In this document: positions 14,874 through 23,850 of the stretch, piece by piece | How positions within the stretch are numbered: position 1 is the first letter of the stretch | How the letters are laid out: every line of letters starts with the position of its first letter | Origin: Bdellovibrionales bacterium | Lineage (GTDB): Bacteria > Pseudomonadota > Alphaproteobacteria > UBA9219 | DNA: 64,000 nt | NCBI GenBank assembly: GCA_041662785.1 | Contig: JBAZRW010000001.1 | Span: 62,001-126,000 of the forward strand | Reading direction: 5' to 3' | Notes under the pieces: generated by a model | What the model saw: only the letters and a program-made list of their open reading frames with translations | Told to the model about the DNA's origin: nothing | Databases searched by the model: none | Program-made: the position numbers and the translations under genes

Positions 14874-14900
14874 CACTCGACCACCCCTCCGCACTTTAAC
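14874..14900 (-). repeat. Partial duplicate of tRNA-Ser 5' end
   Basis: Positions 14874-14900 are identical to 14758-14784, covering the first 17 bases of tRNA-Ser and ten bases of its leader. The two are 116 bases apart. The spacer contains T-rich stretches and repeated CGCCTACGC words. Confidence 0.8.
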
Positions 14901-15076
14901 CTTACTATTCCGCTGCGCAGGCGCCTTGTTTAACGGGTTTGGCTGGCAAAGGAAACCCTTTTTTCACGGCCTTTTATCCACTTCGCCGCATGATAGGCTT
15001 AACAGCACCCTTAACAACACCTTTAACCAACGAATTTGCCCTAGTTTCGCCATAGCTTTCTGGCATAATGCTGCCC

Positions 15077-15658
15077 ATGAAAACGCCTTTCCTCATCTTC
15101 GCTGTAACCGCTTGGCTGGTGGGATTTTCCTTCCCCGCCTGCGCCAGCGACGACACCCTTTTAAGCACGGGCGTTGGCGCGGCCTTGGGCGGCTTTGTGG
15201 GCAGCCAGATTGGCAAAGGCGATGGCCAGTTGGCCGCCACAGGCGCGGGCGTTTTTCTGGGCGGTATGATGGGCAACAGCATTGGCCACTCAATGGATCG
15301 CGCTGGCGGCAGTTATGCGCGCAGCTATCCATCCTATAACACCTCGTATAATGTCAATGACGAACCCTATTCTTCTTATGCGCCCAACTATGTTGCGCCT
15401 TATGACTATCCCCTTACCACCCGCGCCGATGTGCGTGATTATGTTTATGTACGCCCCGGCTCGGTCGAGTATTACTCGCCGCGTCAAACCGTTTTGGTTG
15501 AAGGCGGCTATGTCGGCGTTGCGCCCCCGCTTCAGCAACAGCACCGCCATCGCCACTGCCGCGAGTTCACGCAAACCACACGCATTGAAGGCCGCGTTCA
15601 CGAAAGCTATGGAACCGCTTGCCTGCGGCCTGATGGCTCGTGGCAAGTCGTACAGTAA
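15077..15658 (+). CDS. Glycine-zipper 2TM surface protein (17 kDa antigen-like)
   Basis: A 193-residue exported protein. A signal peptide (MKTPFLIFAVTAWLVG) ends near ACAS; there is no convincing lipobox, although FPAC is close. A glycine-zipper segment follows (VGAALGGFVGSQIGKGDG, then GVFLGGMMGNSIG). Next comes a Tyr/Ser/Pro-rich linker and a C-terminal block with YGTACLRPDGSWQVVQ. That C-terminal block is typical of the Rickettsia 17 kDa surface antigen family in the outer membrane. Neither ATG (15068 or 15077) has a clear Shine-Dalgarno site; I prefer the second because it gives a normal signal peptide. It precedes queA by 15 bases. Confidence 0.82.
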   Translation: MKTPFLIFAVTAWLVGFSFPACASDDTLLSTGVGAALGGFVGSQIGKGDGQLAATGAGVFLGGMMGNSIGHSMDRAGGSYARSYPSYNTSYNVNDEPYSSYAPNYVAPYDYPLTTRADVRDYVYVRPGSVEYYSPRQTVLVEGGYVGVAPPLQQQHRHRHCREFTQTTRIEGRVHESYGTACLRPDGSWQVVQ

Positions 15659-15673
15659 AAGATTGCGTGCCTG

Positions 15674-16801
15674 ATGATCCAAACAGCCCCTTCCCCTGAC
15701 TGGCTTTTGGCCGATTTTGACTTTGACCTGCCAGAGGATCGCATCGCCGCGCAGCCCGCCAGCCCACGCGATTGCGCAAGGCTGTTGCACGTCAGGGGGG
15801 CAACACGCGGCGACCATCACATTTATGATCTGCCCGACCTTTTGCAAAGCGGCGACCTTTTGGTCATCAACGATACGCGCGTGATCCCCGCCCGTCTGTT
15901 CGGTCTGCGCGGCGATGTGAAGGTTGAGGTGCTGTTGAATAAAGAGATCAGAGACCAGAGTTCAGAGCTCAGAGAGCAACAAACCCCTCCTTCCCTGAAC
16001 TCTGAACTCTATACTCTGAGCTCTGTTTGGTCAGCCCTCGCCCGTCCGGGCAAACGGCTGAAAATTGGCGATACGGTCGTTTTTGCGCCTGATTTTACGG
16101 GAGAGATCGTTGAAAAACGCGAAGGCGGCGAGATTCTTATCCGCTTTAATGTGCCGCGCGAGGCTTTGTTCGCCCTGCTCCACCAACATGGTCATATCCC
16201 CCTGCCCCCCTATATCAAGCGCCCGCAAGGTGACGCCCCCGAAGACCGTGAGCGCTACCAAACCGTGTATGCGCAGCGCGAGGGCGCGGTGGCCGCCCCC
16301 ACCGCTGGCCTTCACTTCACGCCAGAGCTTTTTTCCAAGCTCGATGCCAAAGGCATCAAGCGCCAACACGTGACGCTCCATGTCGGCGCGGGAACGTTCC
16401 TGCCCGTCAAGACCGAGCGCGTAGCCGATCACGTCATGCACGCCGAGTGGGGAGAGATCACGCCAGCCGTCGCCGCCGCGATCAACGCGGCCAAGCATGA
16501 GGGGCGGCGGATTGTCTGCGTGGGAACAACCTCGCTTAGGCTTTTGGAAAGCGCGGCGGATGCAGGCGGGATGATCCAGCCCTTTTGCGGTGAAACCTCT
16601 ATCTTTATCACGCCCGGCTATCGCTTTCGCGCCGTGGATGCGATGCTCACCAACTTTCATTTGCCAAAATCGACGCTTTTTATGCTTGTCAGCGCGCTGG
16701 CGGGATTGGATAACATGCGCGCGGCCTATGCCCACGCGATTGAAAACAACTATCGCTTTTACTCGTACGGCGATGCGTGCTTATTGGAAAAAAGCCTATG
16801 A
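15674..16801 (+). CDS. queA: S-adenosylmethionine:tRNA ribosyltransferase-isomerase
   Basis: Transfers and isomerises the ribose of SAM onto preQ1 in tRNA, making epoxyqueuosine. 375 residues. Signatures: [15 protein letters not shown] at the N-terminus, [43 protein letters not shown] and [18 protein letters not shown]. Residues about 91-117 ([12 protein letters not shown]... ELYTLS) have no counterpart in ordinary QueA, where VEVLL leads almost directly to W-ALARPGK. The DNA there is an inverted repeat, so the protein carries an in-frame palindromic insertion. The stop overlaps the tgt start as ATGA. Confidence 0.96.
   Translation: MIQTAPSPDWLLADFDFDLPEDRIAAQPASPRDCARLLHVRGATRGDHHIYDLPDLLQSGDLLVINDTRVIPARLFGLRGDVKVEVLLNKEIRDQSSELREQQTPPSLNSELYTLSSVWSALARPGKRLKIGDTVVFAPDFTGEIVEKREGGEILIRFNVPREALFALLHQHGHIPLPPYIKRPQGDAPEDRERYQTVYAQREGAVAAPTAGLHFTPELFSKLDAKGIKRQHVTLHVGAGTFLPVKTERVADHVMHAEWGEITPAVAAAINAAKHEGRRIVCVGTTSLRLLESAADAGGMIQPFCGETSIFITPGYRFRAVDAMLTNFHLPKSTLFMLVSALAGLDNMRAAYAHAIENNYRFYSYGDACLLEKSL
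15944..16024. repeat. In-frame palindromic insertion inside queA
   Basis: Units of CAGAGTTCAGAGCTCAGAG on the left are matched by CTCTGAACTCTG and CTCTGAGCTCTG on the right, around a centre of CAACAAACCCCTCC. It adds about 25 residues without breaking the frame, as Rickettsia palindromic elements do. Confidence 0.75.
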
Positions 16802-17928
16802 CAACCTTCTCTTTCGATCTTCAAAAAACCGATGGCGCGGCGCGGCGTGGACGCGTCACCACCGCGCATGGCTCCTTTGAAACGCCAACCTTTATGGCCA
16901 CGGCCACCGCTGCGACCGTCAAGGCCATGACCACCAACCAAGTGCGGGCAACGGGCGCAGAGCTGGCAATATGCAACACCTATCACCTAATGCTGCGCCC
17001 CTCGGCAGAGCGCGTGGCGGCGCTGGGTGGCCTTCACAAATTTATGAATTGGACGGGCCCCATCGTCACCGACAGCGGCGGGTTTCAGGTCATGTCGCTG
17101 GCGGGGCTTCGCAAGCTGACCGAGGAGGGCGTGACCTTTCGCTCGCATGTGGATGGCAGCAAGCATGAGCTGACGCCTGAACGATCCATGGAGATTCAAA
17201 ATCTTTTGGACAGCGACATTACGATGGCGCTGGATGAATGCACGCCGCATCCCGCAACACATGAAGTCGCCGCCGAGTCCATGCGCCGTTCCATGCGCTG
17301 GGCGCAGCGTTGCCGTGAGGCGTTTCAAAAGCGCGAGGGCTATGGCTTATTCGGCATCGTGCAAGGCAGCACCTACGAAGACCTTCGCGCCGAGTCCGTC
17401 AAGGCGCTGGCTGATATCGGCTTTGATGGCTTTGGCATCGGCGGCCTTGCCGTGGGCGAGGGGCAAGAGGAAATGTTCCGCGTTCTGGACTTCACGATGC
17501 CGTTGGTTCCAGCGGACAAGCCGCGCTATCTGATGGGCGTCGGCACGCCATCCGACATTGTGGGCAGCGTCATGCGCGGCATTGATATGTTCGATTGCGT
17601 CATGCCGACCCGCGCGGGGCGCACAGGGCGCGGGTATACCCATCGCGGTCAAATCAATATCAAGAATGCCCGCCATGCGGCGGATCCAAGACCCCTTGAT
17701 GAGCGCTGCACCTGCCCCACCTGTCAAAACTATTCACGCGCTTATTTGCATCATTTGTTTCGTTGCGAGGAGATTTTGGGGCCGATGTTGCTGACGCAGC
17801 ATAACCTTCATTATTATCAATCGTTGATGAAAGATTTGCGCGGCGCGATAGAACAAGGCGCGATGGCCGCCTTTGCGGCCACGTTCGCTGCCGATCAAGC
17901 GCTGGGCGATATTGCCTGCGCGGTATAA
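16798..17928 (+). CDS. tgt: tRNA-guanine transglycosylase
   Basis: Exchanges guanine 34 for preQ1 in GUN-anticodon tRNAs, the step before QueA. From the ATG at 16798 (overlapping the queA stop) it has 376 residues, family length. Seen: [13 protein letters not shown] with the catalytic Asp92, the second active-site Asp in [14 protein letters not shown], and a zinc site with [17 protein letters not shown]. Two-gene queA-tgt operon with translational coupling. Complete and normal. Confidence 0.97.
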   Translation: MTTFSFDLQKTDGAARRGRVTTAHGSFETPTFMATATAATVKAMTTNQVRATGAELAICNTYHLMLRPSAERVAALGGLHKFMNWTGPIVTDSGGFQVMSLAGLRKLTEEGVTFRSHVDGSKHELTPERSMEIQNLLDSDITMALDECTPHPATHEVAAESMRRSMRWAQRCREAFQKREGYGLFGIVQGSTYEDLRAESVKALADIGFDGFGIGGLAVGEGQEEMFRVLDFTMPLVPADKPRYLMGVGTPSDIVGSVMRGIDMFDCVMPTRAGRTGRGYTHRGQINIKNARHAADPRPLDERCTCPTCQNYSRAYLHHLFRCEEILGPMLLTQHNLHYYQSLMKDLRGAIEQGAMAAFAATFAADQALGDIACAV

Positions 17929-17981
17929 AATAATACCAACGGCCATAAAGACTGACTCTTGTGGAAAGCTTATTCCTTTAG

Positions 17982-18089
17982 CGTCATACCGGCGAAGGCC
18001 GGTATCCAGTCGCGCCGTGTCCACGGCGCATAAGAGTCTTATGCCGCGCAGACGCGCGGCGCTGGATCCCGCTTTTCAGCGGGATGACG
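17982..18089. repeat. Palindromic repeat at tgt/ATP12 junction
   Basis: Begins CGTCATACCGGCGAAGGCCGG and ends CAGCGGGATGACG, with inverted TATCCAG and CTGGATCC boxes and inner GC-rich palindromes. Same plan as the copies at 5179 and 26904, shorter. ATACCAACGG precedes it at 17933. Located between convergent genes. Confidence 0.75.
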
Positions 18090-18367
18090 AAAGGGGGGGT
18101 GTCCGTCCATGTGTCATTCATTATTGCCGTGGGCATTATTGGCCTCATAAGAAGCCACCAGACAAAATCGATTTAAACGGTCACAGAATGCGTTAATAAT
18201 TTCGTTGGCTGGGTAGGTGGCCGAGGAGTCGCAATAACGCACCCACGCTCACCCTAAGCCCCGTGAGAGGCCATATAAAGGGACGTTTCACCCCAATTAC
18301 CTGAAACACCCCTCAAACACCCTTTTAGCGTCGGATTTTAACCATATATCCCGCCTATGCCCAAAAA
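18090..18367. other. Intergenic stretch, no gene recognised
   Basis: The remaining 278 bases of the tgt/ATP12 gap hold no supported ORF and no RNA family I recognise. A minus-strand reading (ANEIINAFCDRFKSIL, about 18150-18215) faintly recalls the end of an IS630-type transposase, but it is too short to call. Confidence 0.3.
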
Positions 18368-19075
18368 TCAGTCCGCCAGCAACGCAAACCATTTTTCGCA
18401 AGCCGACAGGTCTTTTAGAATGGAAGCATGACGCGCCTCCGTCACAGGGTCACTGCCCCAACGGATAGCCTGATGCAGCGTATCTAAAACCGAGGCCGTA
18501 AAAACCTCATCAGCGTTTTTAAAGCCTTCAGCCAAAGCCAGCCCCAACAGCAAAGAACCGGAGGAATCCGTGGCGCTGCTAAGACCCGACAGGTGAAGGT
18601 CGTCCATCACTTCAAGAACCGCCGCAAGCGTAGGCGCTGTTTCAGGCTGTTGGGAAAGAGGCATCACGCCACACCCCGTCACGAACCGAACACCATAACG
18701 CGCCGCGCACCAATCCAAAACAGGCTGCCATAGTTGCCTTTGTTTTTCGGTCAACGCCTCAGGCTCCTCGGCGAAATGACAAAGCAGATCGCTGCCCACA
18801 TAGGCCACCAACCCGCGTATAATTTTGGAGCGGTCTTTGCCCACCACATCAAACGCTGTGGCCGCCAGCTGGGTTAGCGGCATGGAGGTCGGGATAACTT
18901 TCTCGCCCTGCGCCCGCCATTCCTGCACCAACGCGCGTGCCAACTTTTGCGTCGGAACAATATAAGGCTTGCCCGCAGGCGTCATCAAAAAGCGGCCATC
19001 GCGATGAAGCGCGAACGCGCCCTCATGCTCCGCCACCTCATAAACGGGAACAATTTTTGTTTTATGTTTCGTCAC
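18368..19075 (-). CDS. ATP12 family F1-ATPase assembly chaperone
   Basis: Homologue of mitochondrial Atp12, which holds the F1 alpha subunit during ATP synthase assembly; in bacteria it is largely confined to alphaproteobacteria. 235 residues. Typical features are the N-terminal strand block with LHRDGRFLMTPAGKPYIVPT, LAQALVQEW-like and MPLTQLAATAFDVV segments, CHFAEEPEAL, and the W-PVLDW segment. The start is GTG at 19075 with GAGGATC eight bases upstream. Last gene of an rluC-like/asmA/ATP12 operon, ten bases after asmA. Confidence 0.93.
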   Translation of the reverse strand: MTKHKTKIVPVYEVAEHEGAFALHRDGRFLMTPAGKPYIVPTQKLARALVQEWRAQGEKVIPTSMPLTQLAATAFDVVGKDRSKIIRGLVAYVGSDLLCHFAEEPEALTEKQRQLWQPVLDWCAARYGVRFVTGCGVMPLSQQPETAPTLAAVLEVMDDLHLSGLSSATDSSGSLLLGLALAEGFKNADEVFTASVLDTLHQAIRWGSDPVTEARHASILKDLSACEKWFALLAD

Positions 19076-19085
19076 GAACTGATCC

Positions 19086-21074
19086 TCACTGCCCTAAAAA
19101 CGTATTGCCAAGGTCTTTTAGAAGATTGCCACCGATCCCTTTAACAGCATCCTTGACATCGTCCAGCTTGTCTCTCACCAAAGGCGTCGTGACAGAGGCT
19201 GCCGCCTTGGCCGCCGCCGGATTATCAAGCGTCGCCACGCAGGCGTTCTGGCCTTCGGGAACCGTCATTACCGTCGGCACACCGTCATCCACCGCGCTAC
19301 CACCAAGCAAAAGACCCGCCATCTTTTGCACCGCGCCCGCCGTATCCAACGTAAAGGAAGGCGCGGCGAGTGCGCCATAGATTTTCATAGGCGGCAGGGC
19401 ACTGCCCAGCCCGATACCCTTGGGCTTGGTGCGTAGAATCATACTGATACGCTCATCCGCCAGATTGATATAACCGCCCCCCGCAATCGTCGTCATATCC
19501 GTGTCGATAAGAAGCCCTTTGGTTTCCATCAACCCATTCGTCATCTTATACCGCGCGGCGATGCACTTGACGCCCGTTGAGGTAAGCGAGCCAATGCCGG
19601 GCGCAAAAACATTAAGCAGCGCGCCCGCAATTTGCTTCAACTCGCTAGAGGAAATGTTTCCGGCCTTCATCGATAAATCGATAGTGCCGTTCGCATAGGA
19701 GGCAAAATCATGAAGGCTGCTCCCCGATGTCGTAAGGCTCATGGCAAAATCGCTTTTGCCAGAGATAAACGATTCAATCCCGCCGATTTTGAAAAGTTGA
19801 GAAAGGTCGATGTCGGGAGCCTTGGCGCTAAGCTGCACCTGCGCCGGAGTCTGAGAAGCATCCAGCGTTAAATGACCCTCGGCTTTGCTCCCCGCAATCA
19901 GCGTCGTAAAGGGCTCAAGCACCAGTCGGCCTTGGCGCAAATCGACATGCGTCACGACTTGTTGCAACGTCGTCAGGCCCGCAACCAGCGTATCAAGGCT
20001 AACCTTTAGATCAAGGTCAACCGCCCGCAGACCCTCTAGCGCCAAGGGTTCGCGACTAAAGAGAACGCTGCCCTTGCTCTTCGCTCCAGCCGCGCCCTTT
20101 TCTGCCGTCAAGGATTCCTTTTCCTCGGCCTTCCCTTTAAAATTAGCCGGATCAAGATGCGGGCTTTCCAGTGTGCCCGTGACAAAAGGCCGCGGCCCGT
20201 TCAGCGCCACCGTTAACGCGCCTTTGGCCTTGGATTCCCCCGCTGTCAGCAGGTACTCATCAATCACAATTTTTTTGATATTATCGGCCAAAGCCCCGCT
20301 CGCATCGAGCTTGAGGTCGCCGTAAACCGCCTGAAGATTAAACGGCCAACGCGCGCCCGTGATGTCTTCCAAACGCCCGCCCGCTATTTCAATTTCTGCC
20401 GCAACCCCCGCCAGAAAACCGCTGTAATGGAAACGAACGCCTTTAGGATTCGTGACCATAGTCAGGGTCGGAATATCATAAAGGCTAAGCTTGCCGTCTT
20501 TTCCTTTAATCCCGACGCGGGAGTCGGTGATGGTCACGCGCTGAAGATCCAGCGCAAGGAGGGACGCGCTAGCTTTTTGCTGTTGTTGCTCCTTCTTGTT
20601 ACCGCTCTCCGGCAAGGTCTCTTTCTTGGACTCAAAAGACCAATTGGCAGCGCCGCTGGAACCTGTCTCTAATTGAATGTCCGCGCGGTTTATTTCAAAT
20701 GCCACCACTTTCAGCTTTTTTTGCAAAAGAGGGGCAAGGGCAACATGCAGTTTGGCTTGCCCGATTTGAGCCATAAGAGGGCGACTGGCCCAAGGCGGAT
20801 TGCCAAGCGTGATCCCTTCCACAACAACGCTGAACCCTTGCGTGAGAGAAAATCCCCAATGAATGGGGCCGGAGAGTTTAATCTCCCGACCGCTTTTTTC
20901 GGAAAGCGTTTGCGCAATCGTCCCTCGATAATCATTCACGTCAAAGGTGGCAATCACGATCCCCATGCCCATAACGGGAAGCACCAAAAGAATGACGAAA
21001 ACGATCAAAAACGAACGCAAAAGGCTCTCCTTTTGGGATATTTTTCTGAACATCGCTTTTTTGGCTTTTGTCAT
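19086..21074 (-). CDS. AsmA family protein
   Basis: A 662-residue envelope protein. One N-terminal membrane segment (about residues 20-42, SFLIVFVILLVLPVMGMG) anchors it in the inner membrane with the rest in the periplasm. The AsmA N-terminal block (FDVNDYRGTIAQTLSEKSGR, then ITLGNPPWAS) and the C-terminal AsmA_2-like block (LLIDTDMTTIAGGGYINLAD) are clear. Relatives are repeat-beta-groove proteins thought to move phospholipids to the outer membrane. ATG with GAGGACG upstream, 15 bases after the pseudouridine synthase stop. Confidence 0.9.
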   Translation of the reverse strand: MTKAKKAMFRKISQKESLLRSFLIVFVILLVLPVMGMGIVIATFDVNDYRGTIAQTLSEKSGREIKLSGPIHWGFSLTQGFSVVVEGITLGNPPWASRPLMAQIGQAKLHVALAPLLQKKLKVVAFEINRADIQLETGSSGAANWSFESKKETLPESGNKKEQQQQKASASLLALDLQRVTITDSRVGIKGKDGKLSLYDIPTLTMVTNPKGVRFHYSGFLAGVAAEIEIAGGRLEDITGARWPFNLQAVYGDLKLDASGALADNIKKIVIDEYLLTAGESKAKGALTVALNGPRPFVTGTLESPHLDPANFKGKAEEKESLTAEKGAAGAKSKGSVLFSREPLALEGLRAVDLDLKVSLDTLVAGLTTLQQVVTHVDLRQGRLVLEPFTTLIAGSKAEGHLTLDASQTPAQVQLSAKAPDIDLSQLFKIGGIESFISGKSDFAMSLTTSGSSLHDFASYANGTIDLSMKAGNISSSELKQIAGALLNVFAPGIGSLTSTGVKCIAARYKMTNGLMETKGLLIDTDMTTIAGGGYINLADERISMILRTKPKGIGLGSALPPMKIYGALAAPSFTLDTAGAVQKMAGLLLGGSAVDDGVPTVMTVPEGQNACVATLDNPAAAKAAASVTTPLVRDKLDDVKDAVKGIGGNLLKDLGNTFLGQ

Positions 21075-21089
21075 GGTCGTCCTCGCCTT

Positions 21090-22124
21090 TTAGATGTCGT
21101 CGAAATCAACGCGCGCCTTTTCCGAAAAACCAAAGCATCGCCATGTCTTTTGCATGGCCACGCTTAAAGGAGCTGTCACATTGAGAATCCCTTGACGCGG
21201 ATGCGGGATAATCAACTGCCGTGCATGAAGGTGAAGACCCGCACCAAGGTTCATCGCCGTAAGGCCCTTTAATTCCTCTTCCTCCTTTATAAACCCATAA
21301 AGCGGATCTTTCCAAATCGGCGTTCCAAGATGGGCCAAATGCACGCGCAACTGATGCGTGCGCCCTGTCAACGGCCACAGCGCCACAAACGCCATCGCCC
21401 GCGGAATGCTTTCCATAACGCGGTAAAGCGTCACGGCGCTTTTGGCCTCGCGGCTTGATAAATCCTCATCCTGCGCGATGGTCATCACCTGACCCTTTTT
21501 GATGAGCGGCGCTTCGATCCGTCCCTGCTCTGGCACGGGCACGCCCACCGTCGCCGCCCAATAAATCTTTTGCGTCGAGCGCGCGCGAAACGAAGCCGCC
21601 AGCTGCATCGCCGCAAAATCATTACGCGCAATAAGAAGGACGCCGCTGGTGTCACGATCTAAGCGATGCACAAGCTTGGGGCGCGTCACCCCATCCAGAC
21701 TCAGCGCCATCAAGCTGTCATCAAGGTTTTCCTTAAGCCCCGTGCCGCCCTGAACCGCAAGGCCAGCAGGCTTATTCAGCGCAACGACATCCTCATCCTC
21801 ATACAGGATGAGGCTCTTCAACTTATTCGGATTGCGCAAAGGCCGCTTAACGGGGACATCGGGCGCGACAGCAGGAGAAACAAAGAAATCGCCCGTCAGT
21901 TGAGGGGGAAGGCGCAACACTTGCCCCGCCTCCAACCTGTCCGACGAATCAGCCCGTTTGCCATCAACCCGAATTTGCTTCGTTCTGAGCATTTTTTGAA
22001 GCTGGCTATGGGTTAGCGCCGGAAAATGACGCTTAAACCAACGATCAAGGCGAATCCCCGTCTCATCGGAATGGACGGTTTGAATCTCGACTTTTGCAGG
22101 CTGTTCTTTGAATTTTGGCTCCAT
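21090..22124 (-). CDS. RluC/RluD-type pseudouridine synthase
   Basis: A 344-residue pseudouridine synthase that modifies 23S rRNA (RluC-like by layout). An N-terminal S4 RNA-binding domain (GIRLDRWFKRHFP, LTHSQLQKMLRTKQIRVDGKR) precedes the catalytic domain with HRLDRDTSGVLLIA, whose Asp is the nucleophile. LTGRTHQLRVHLAHLGTPI near the end is also diagnostic. Two adjacent ATGs follow AGGAG; the one at 22124 has the better spacing. The exact rRNA sites cannot be told from sequence. Leads the operon with asmA and ATP12. Confidence 0.92.
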   Translation of the reverse strand: MEPKFKEQPAKVEIQTVHSDETGIRLDRWFKRHFPALTHSQLQKMLRTKQIRVDGKRADSSDRLEAGQVLRLPPQLTGDFFVSPAVAPDVPVKRPLRNPNKLKSLILYEDEDVVALNKPAGLAVQGGTGLKENLDDSLMALSLDGVTRPKLVHRLDRDTSGVLLIARNDFAAMQLAASFRARSTQKIYWAATVGVPVPEQGRIEAPLIKKGQVMTIAQDEDLSSREAKSAVTLYRVMESIPRAMAFVALWPLTGRTHQLRVHLAHLGTPIWKDPLYGFIKEEEELKGLTAMNLGAGLHLHARQLIIPHPRQGILNVTAPLSVAMQKTWRCFGFSEKARVDFDDI

Positions 22125-22184
22125 CATGGGCTCCTTTTCTCTCTTCTTTTGACACTGTGGCGCAATAGCCACAAGGTTTTTCTG

Positions 22185-22204
22185 TTGATAAAGCTTGTTA
22201 TCAA
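22185..22204. promoter_or_regulatory. Inverted repeat in divergent promoter region
   Basis: TTGATAA and TTATCAA arms of seven bases separated by AGCTTG, in an AT-rich stretch between the divergent pseudouridine synthase and OmpA-like genes. It could be an operator. A GTGGC/GCCAC hairpin lies about 30 bases to the left. No known regulator is implied. Confidence 0.35.
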
Positions 22205-22338
22205 GTGGTTAACAAATTAAAGTGTAAAAGAATCATTATCAGAGTGCTTGGAATTTCTACCCGTTGCCTCTAAATAGAATACGTTTAGGGTTCTCCGGTT
22301 TTTCTATAGCCACCGCAATCGGCAGTAGGTGTAACGTG

Positions 22339-23727
22339 ATGCAAACGAAGGGATTTGCGATGCTCCGCAAAATTGTTCTGGCCGCCCTTTTGGCCACGCT
22401 GTTTTCAGTTAGTACGCCAGCTTGGGCAACGACTGGAAATTTCAACTCGGTCAATAATCTCAATAAGACCGAGCCCCGTAAAGTCGATGCCGATAAGGCT
22501 GAGACCACAGCGCCTTCTGCTGAAGAGCCTTCTATGGCGCAGGAAGCGTCCGAAAGCACGCCGATGCAGTTGGCCTCGCAAGGGGAATCCTCCACGCTGT
22601 CATCGTCAGGAAGCGGCGCCAATGATTCACTGGCAGGGTTCGGCCCTTCCAGCGGAACCATGGTCGGCAATCGCGCCCTTGAATTGCGAGACGAAGTTCT
22701 TCGCCTCCGTTCTTCCGTCAATCTCAACGCCAGCGAGTTTATGGTTCTACGCGCCAATGGCGCAGCCGGCGCTGTTCAGTATCACAGCACCGTGGCCGCC
22801 ATCACAGCCCGCCTTCAAAACGGCACGACACGCGGCAACCCGATCTTGCTCCGCCAATGGGAAGAAGCTGAAGGCAGCCTGAACGAAGTCACCAACTCGC
22901 TCAACCGCCTCAATGCCCTTCAAACGGCGGTGGCGGCAGATGCCTCTCTCTCCTCCTATATGCTCGAATCCGTTCAAGCGGGTTTCTTGCTTTCCGGCGC
23001 GGTGGACGAGGATCATGACCAGTTGAAACTTTTACGCGATGAAGTCAGCCGCTTGGTCGTTCAATTGGATTACCTGCGCAATCAGGTCGCCGATGACATT
23101 CAACGCCAAACGACGTACCTGACGACTGAACGCACGAACCTTCAAGCACTGGCCTTTGCCATCACGCGTGGCGAGCTGTTGGGCAACAGCCTTGGCAACC
23201 GCCCTGTGATCGTCAACCCATCGCCCGTTATGATGTTGCCGCAGGCCGCAAGCAACCCGTTTGGGGGTGGTCAGGCATCTTCTTATGCGCCAACGCCAGC
23301 GGCAGCGCCGATGATGCCCGTCGATAGCGGAAAAATTGGGCCCTCCCCCATGTCGCCGCGGGCCTACATGGAAGAAAAAGGCGGGCCAGACTTTGCTTCA
23401 TCCACCTCCGCCATGGCGCCCTCAACAGGGCGTCTTTTAGTTTTGATCCGCTACAACCAGCCGAACGTCGAATACGAACAACAATTGGCGGGCGCGGTTA
23501 GCGCGGTCGTGGCGCGTAAGCCCGATGCCGAGTTTTCCGTTATTGGCGTAACGCCAGCCAAGGGTGAGCCTTCTGAACTGGCCACCATGCAAGAAGCCGC
23601 CGCCCGCAACGCCGAAGGTGTCAAGCGCTCGCTGGTTCAACTGGGTCTTGCCCCCTCGCGCATCACCGTGAGCGGCACGCAGACCCAAGACGCCAAGACG
23701 GCCGAAGTCCACGTCTACGTCCGCTAA
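22339..23727 (+). CDS. Exported OmpA-like domain protein
   Basis: A 462-residue secreted protein. A signal peptide (LRKIVLAALLATLFSVSTPAWA) is followed by a low-complexity Glu/Ser/Thr-rich region. A helical middle part contains ELRDEVLRLRSSVNLN and LRDEVSRLVVQLDYLRNQ, and a Pro/Ala/Met-rich linker follows. The C-terminal ~100 residues (LLVLIRYNQPNVEYEQQL... AARNAEGVKRSLVQLGL, then ITVSG) resemble an OmpA peptidoglycan-binding domain with a weakened signature. Likely periplasmic and cell-wall associated. ATG at 22339 has AGGTG upstream; ATG at 22360 with GAAGGGA is an equally good start. Confidence 0.65.
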   Translation: MQTKGFAMLRKIVLAALLATLFSVSTPAWATTGNFNSVNNLNKTEPRKVDADKAETTAPSAEEPSMAQEASESTPMQLASQGESSTLSSSGSGANDSLAGFGPSSGTMVGNRALELRDEVLRLRSSVNLNASEFMVLRANGAAGAVQYHSTVAAITARLQNGTTRGNPILLRQWEEAEGSLNEVTNSLNRLNALQTAVAADASLSSYMLESVQAGFLLSGAVDEDHDQLKLLRDEVSRLVVQLDYLRNQVADDIQRQTTYLTTERTNLQALAFAITRGELLGNSLGNRPVIVNPSPVMMLPQAASNPFGGGQASSYAPTPAAAPMMPVDSGKIGPSPMSPRAYMEEKGGPDFASSTSAMAPSTGRLLVLIRYNQPNVEYEQQLAGAVSAVVARKPDAEFSVIGVTPAKGEPSELATMQEAAARNAEGVKRSLVQLGLAPSRITVSGTQTQDAKTAEVHVYVR

Positions 23728-23768
23728 GGCGGCTCCCACCCACATCCCTTCGCTAATTCTTACTGTGT

Positions 23769-23850
23769 TATACCAACGGTTCGATGAAGTGACTTATTAA
23801 GAAAGAAAACAAACGGGATGCCCGCTTTCTTATTTTGTAATGGATCGTTT
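23769..23850. repeat. Degenerate palindromic repeat at OmpA-like/LolA-like junction
   Basis: TATACCAACGG at 23769, then AAGAAAGAAAACAAACGGGATG and CCCGCTTTCTTATTTTG. This is a shortened relative of the 11236 copy with the right half lost. Located between convergent genes. Confidence 0.55.

Noticed and set aside
14719..15339. Frame spanning tRNA-Ser and the start of the glycine-zipper gene
   Set aside because: It crosses a tRNA gene and overlaps a gene with a signal peptide and a family C-terminus.
18150..18215. Possible transposase remnant on the minus strand
   Set aside because: ANEIINAFCDRFKSIL only vaguely resembles IS630-type C-termini; it is too short and lacks DDE residues or terminal repeats.
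18090..18367. Possible 4.5S, 6S or RNase P RNA gene in the tgt/ATP12 gap
   Set aside because: I looked for the conserved SRP tetraloop region and RNase P core words on both strands and did not find them.
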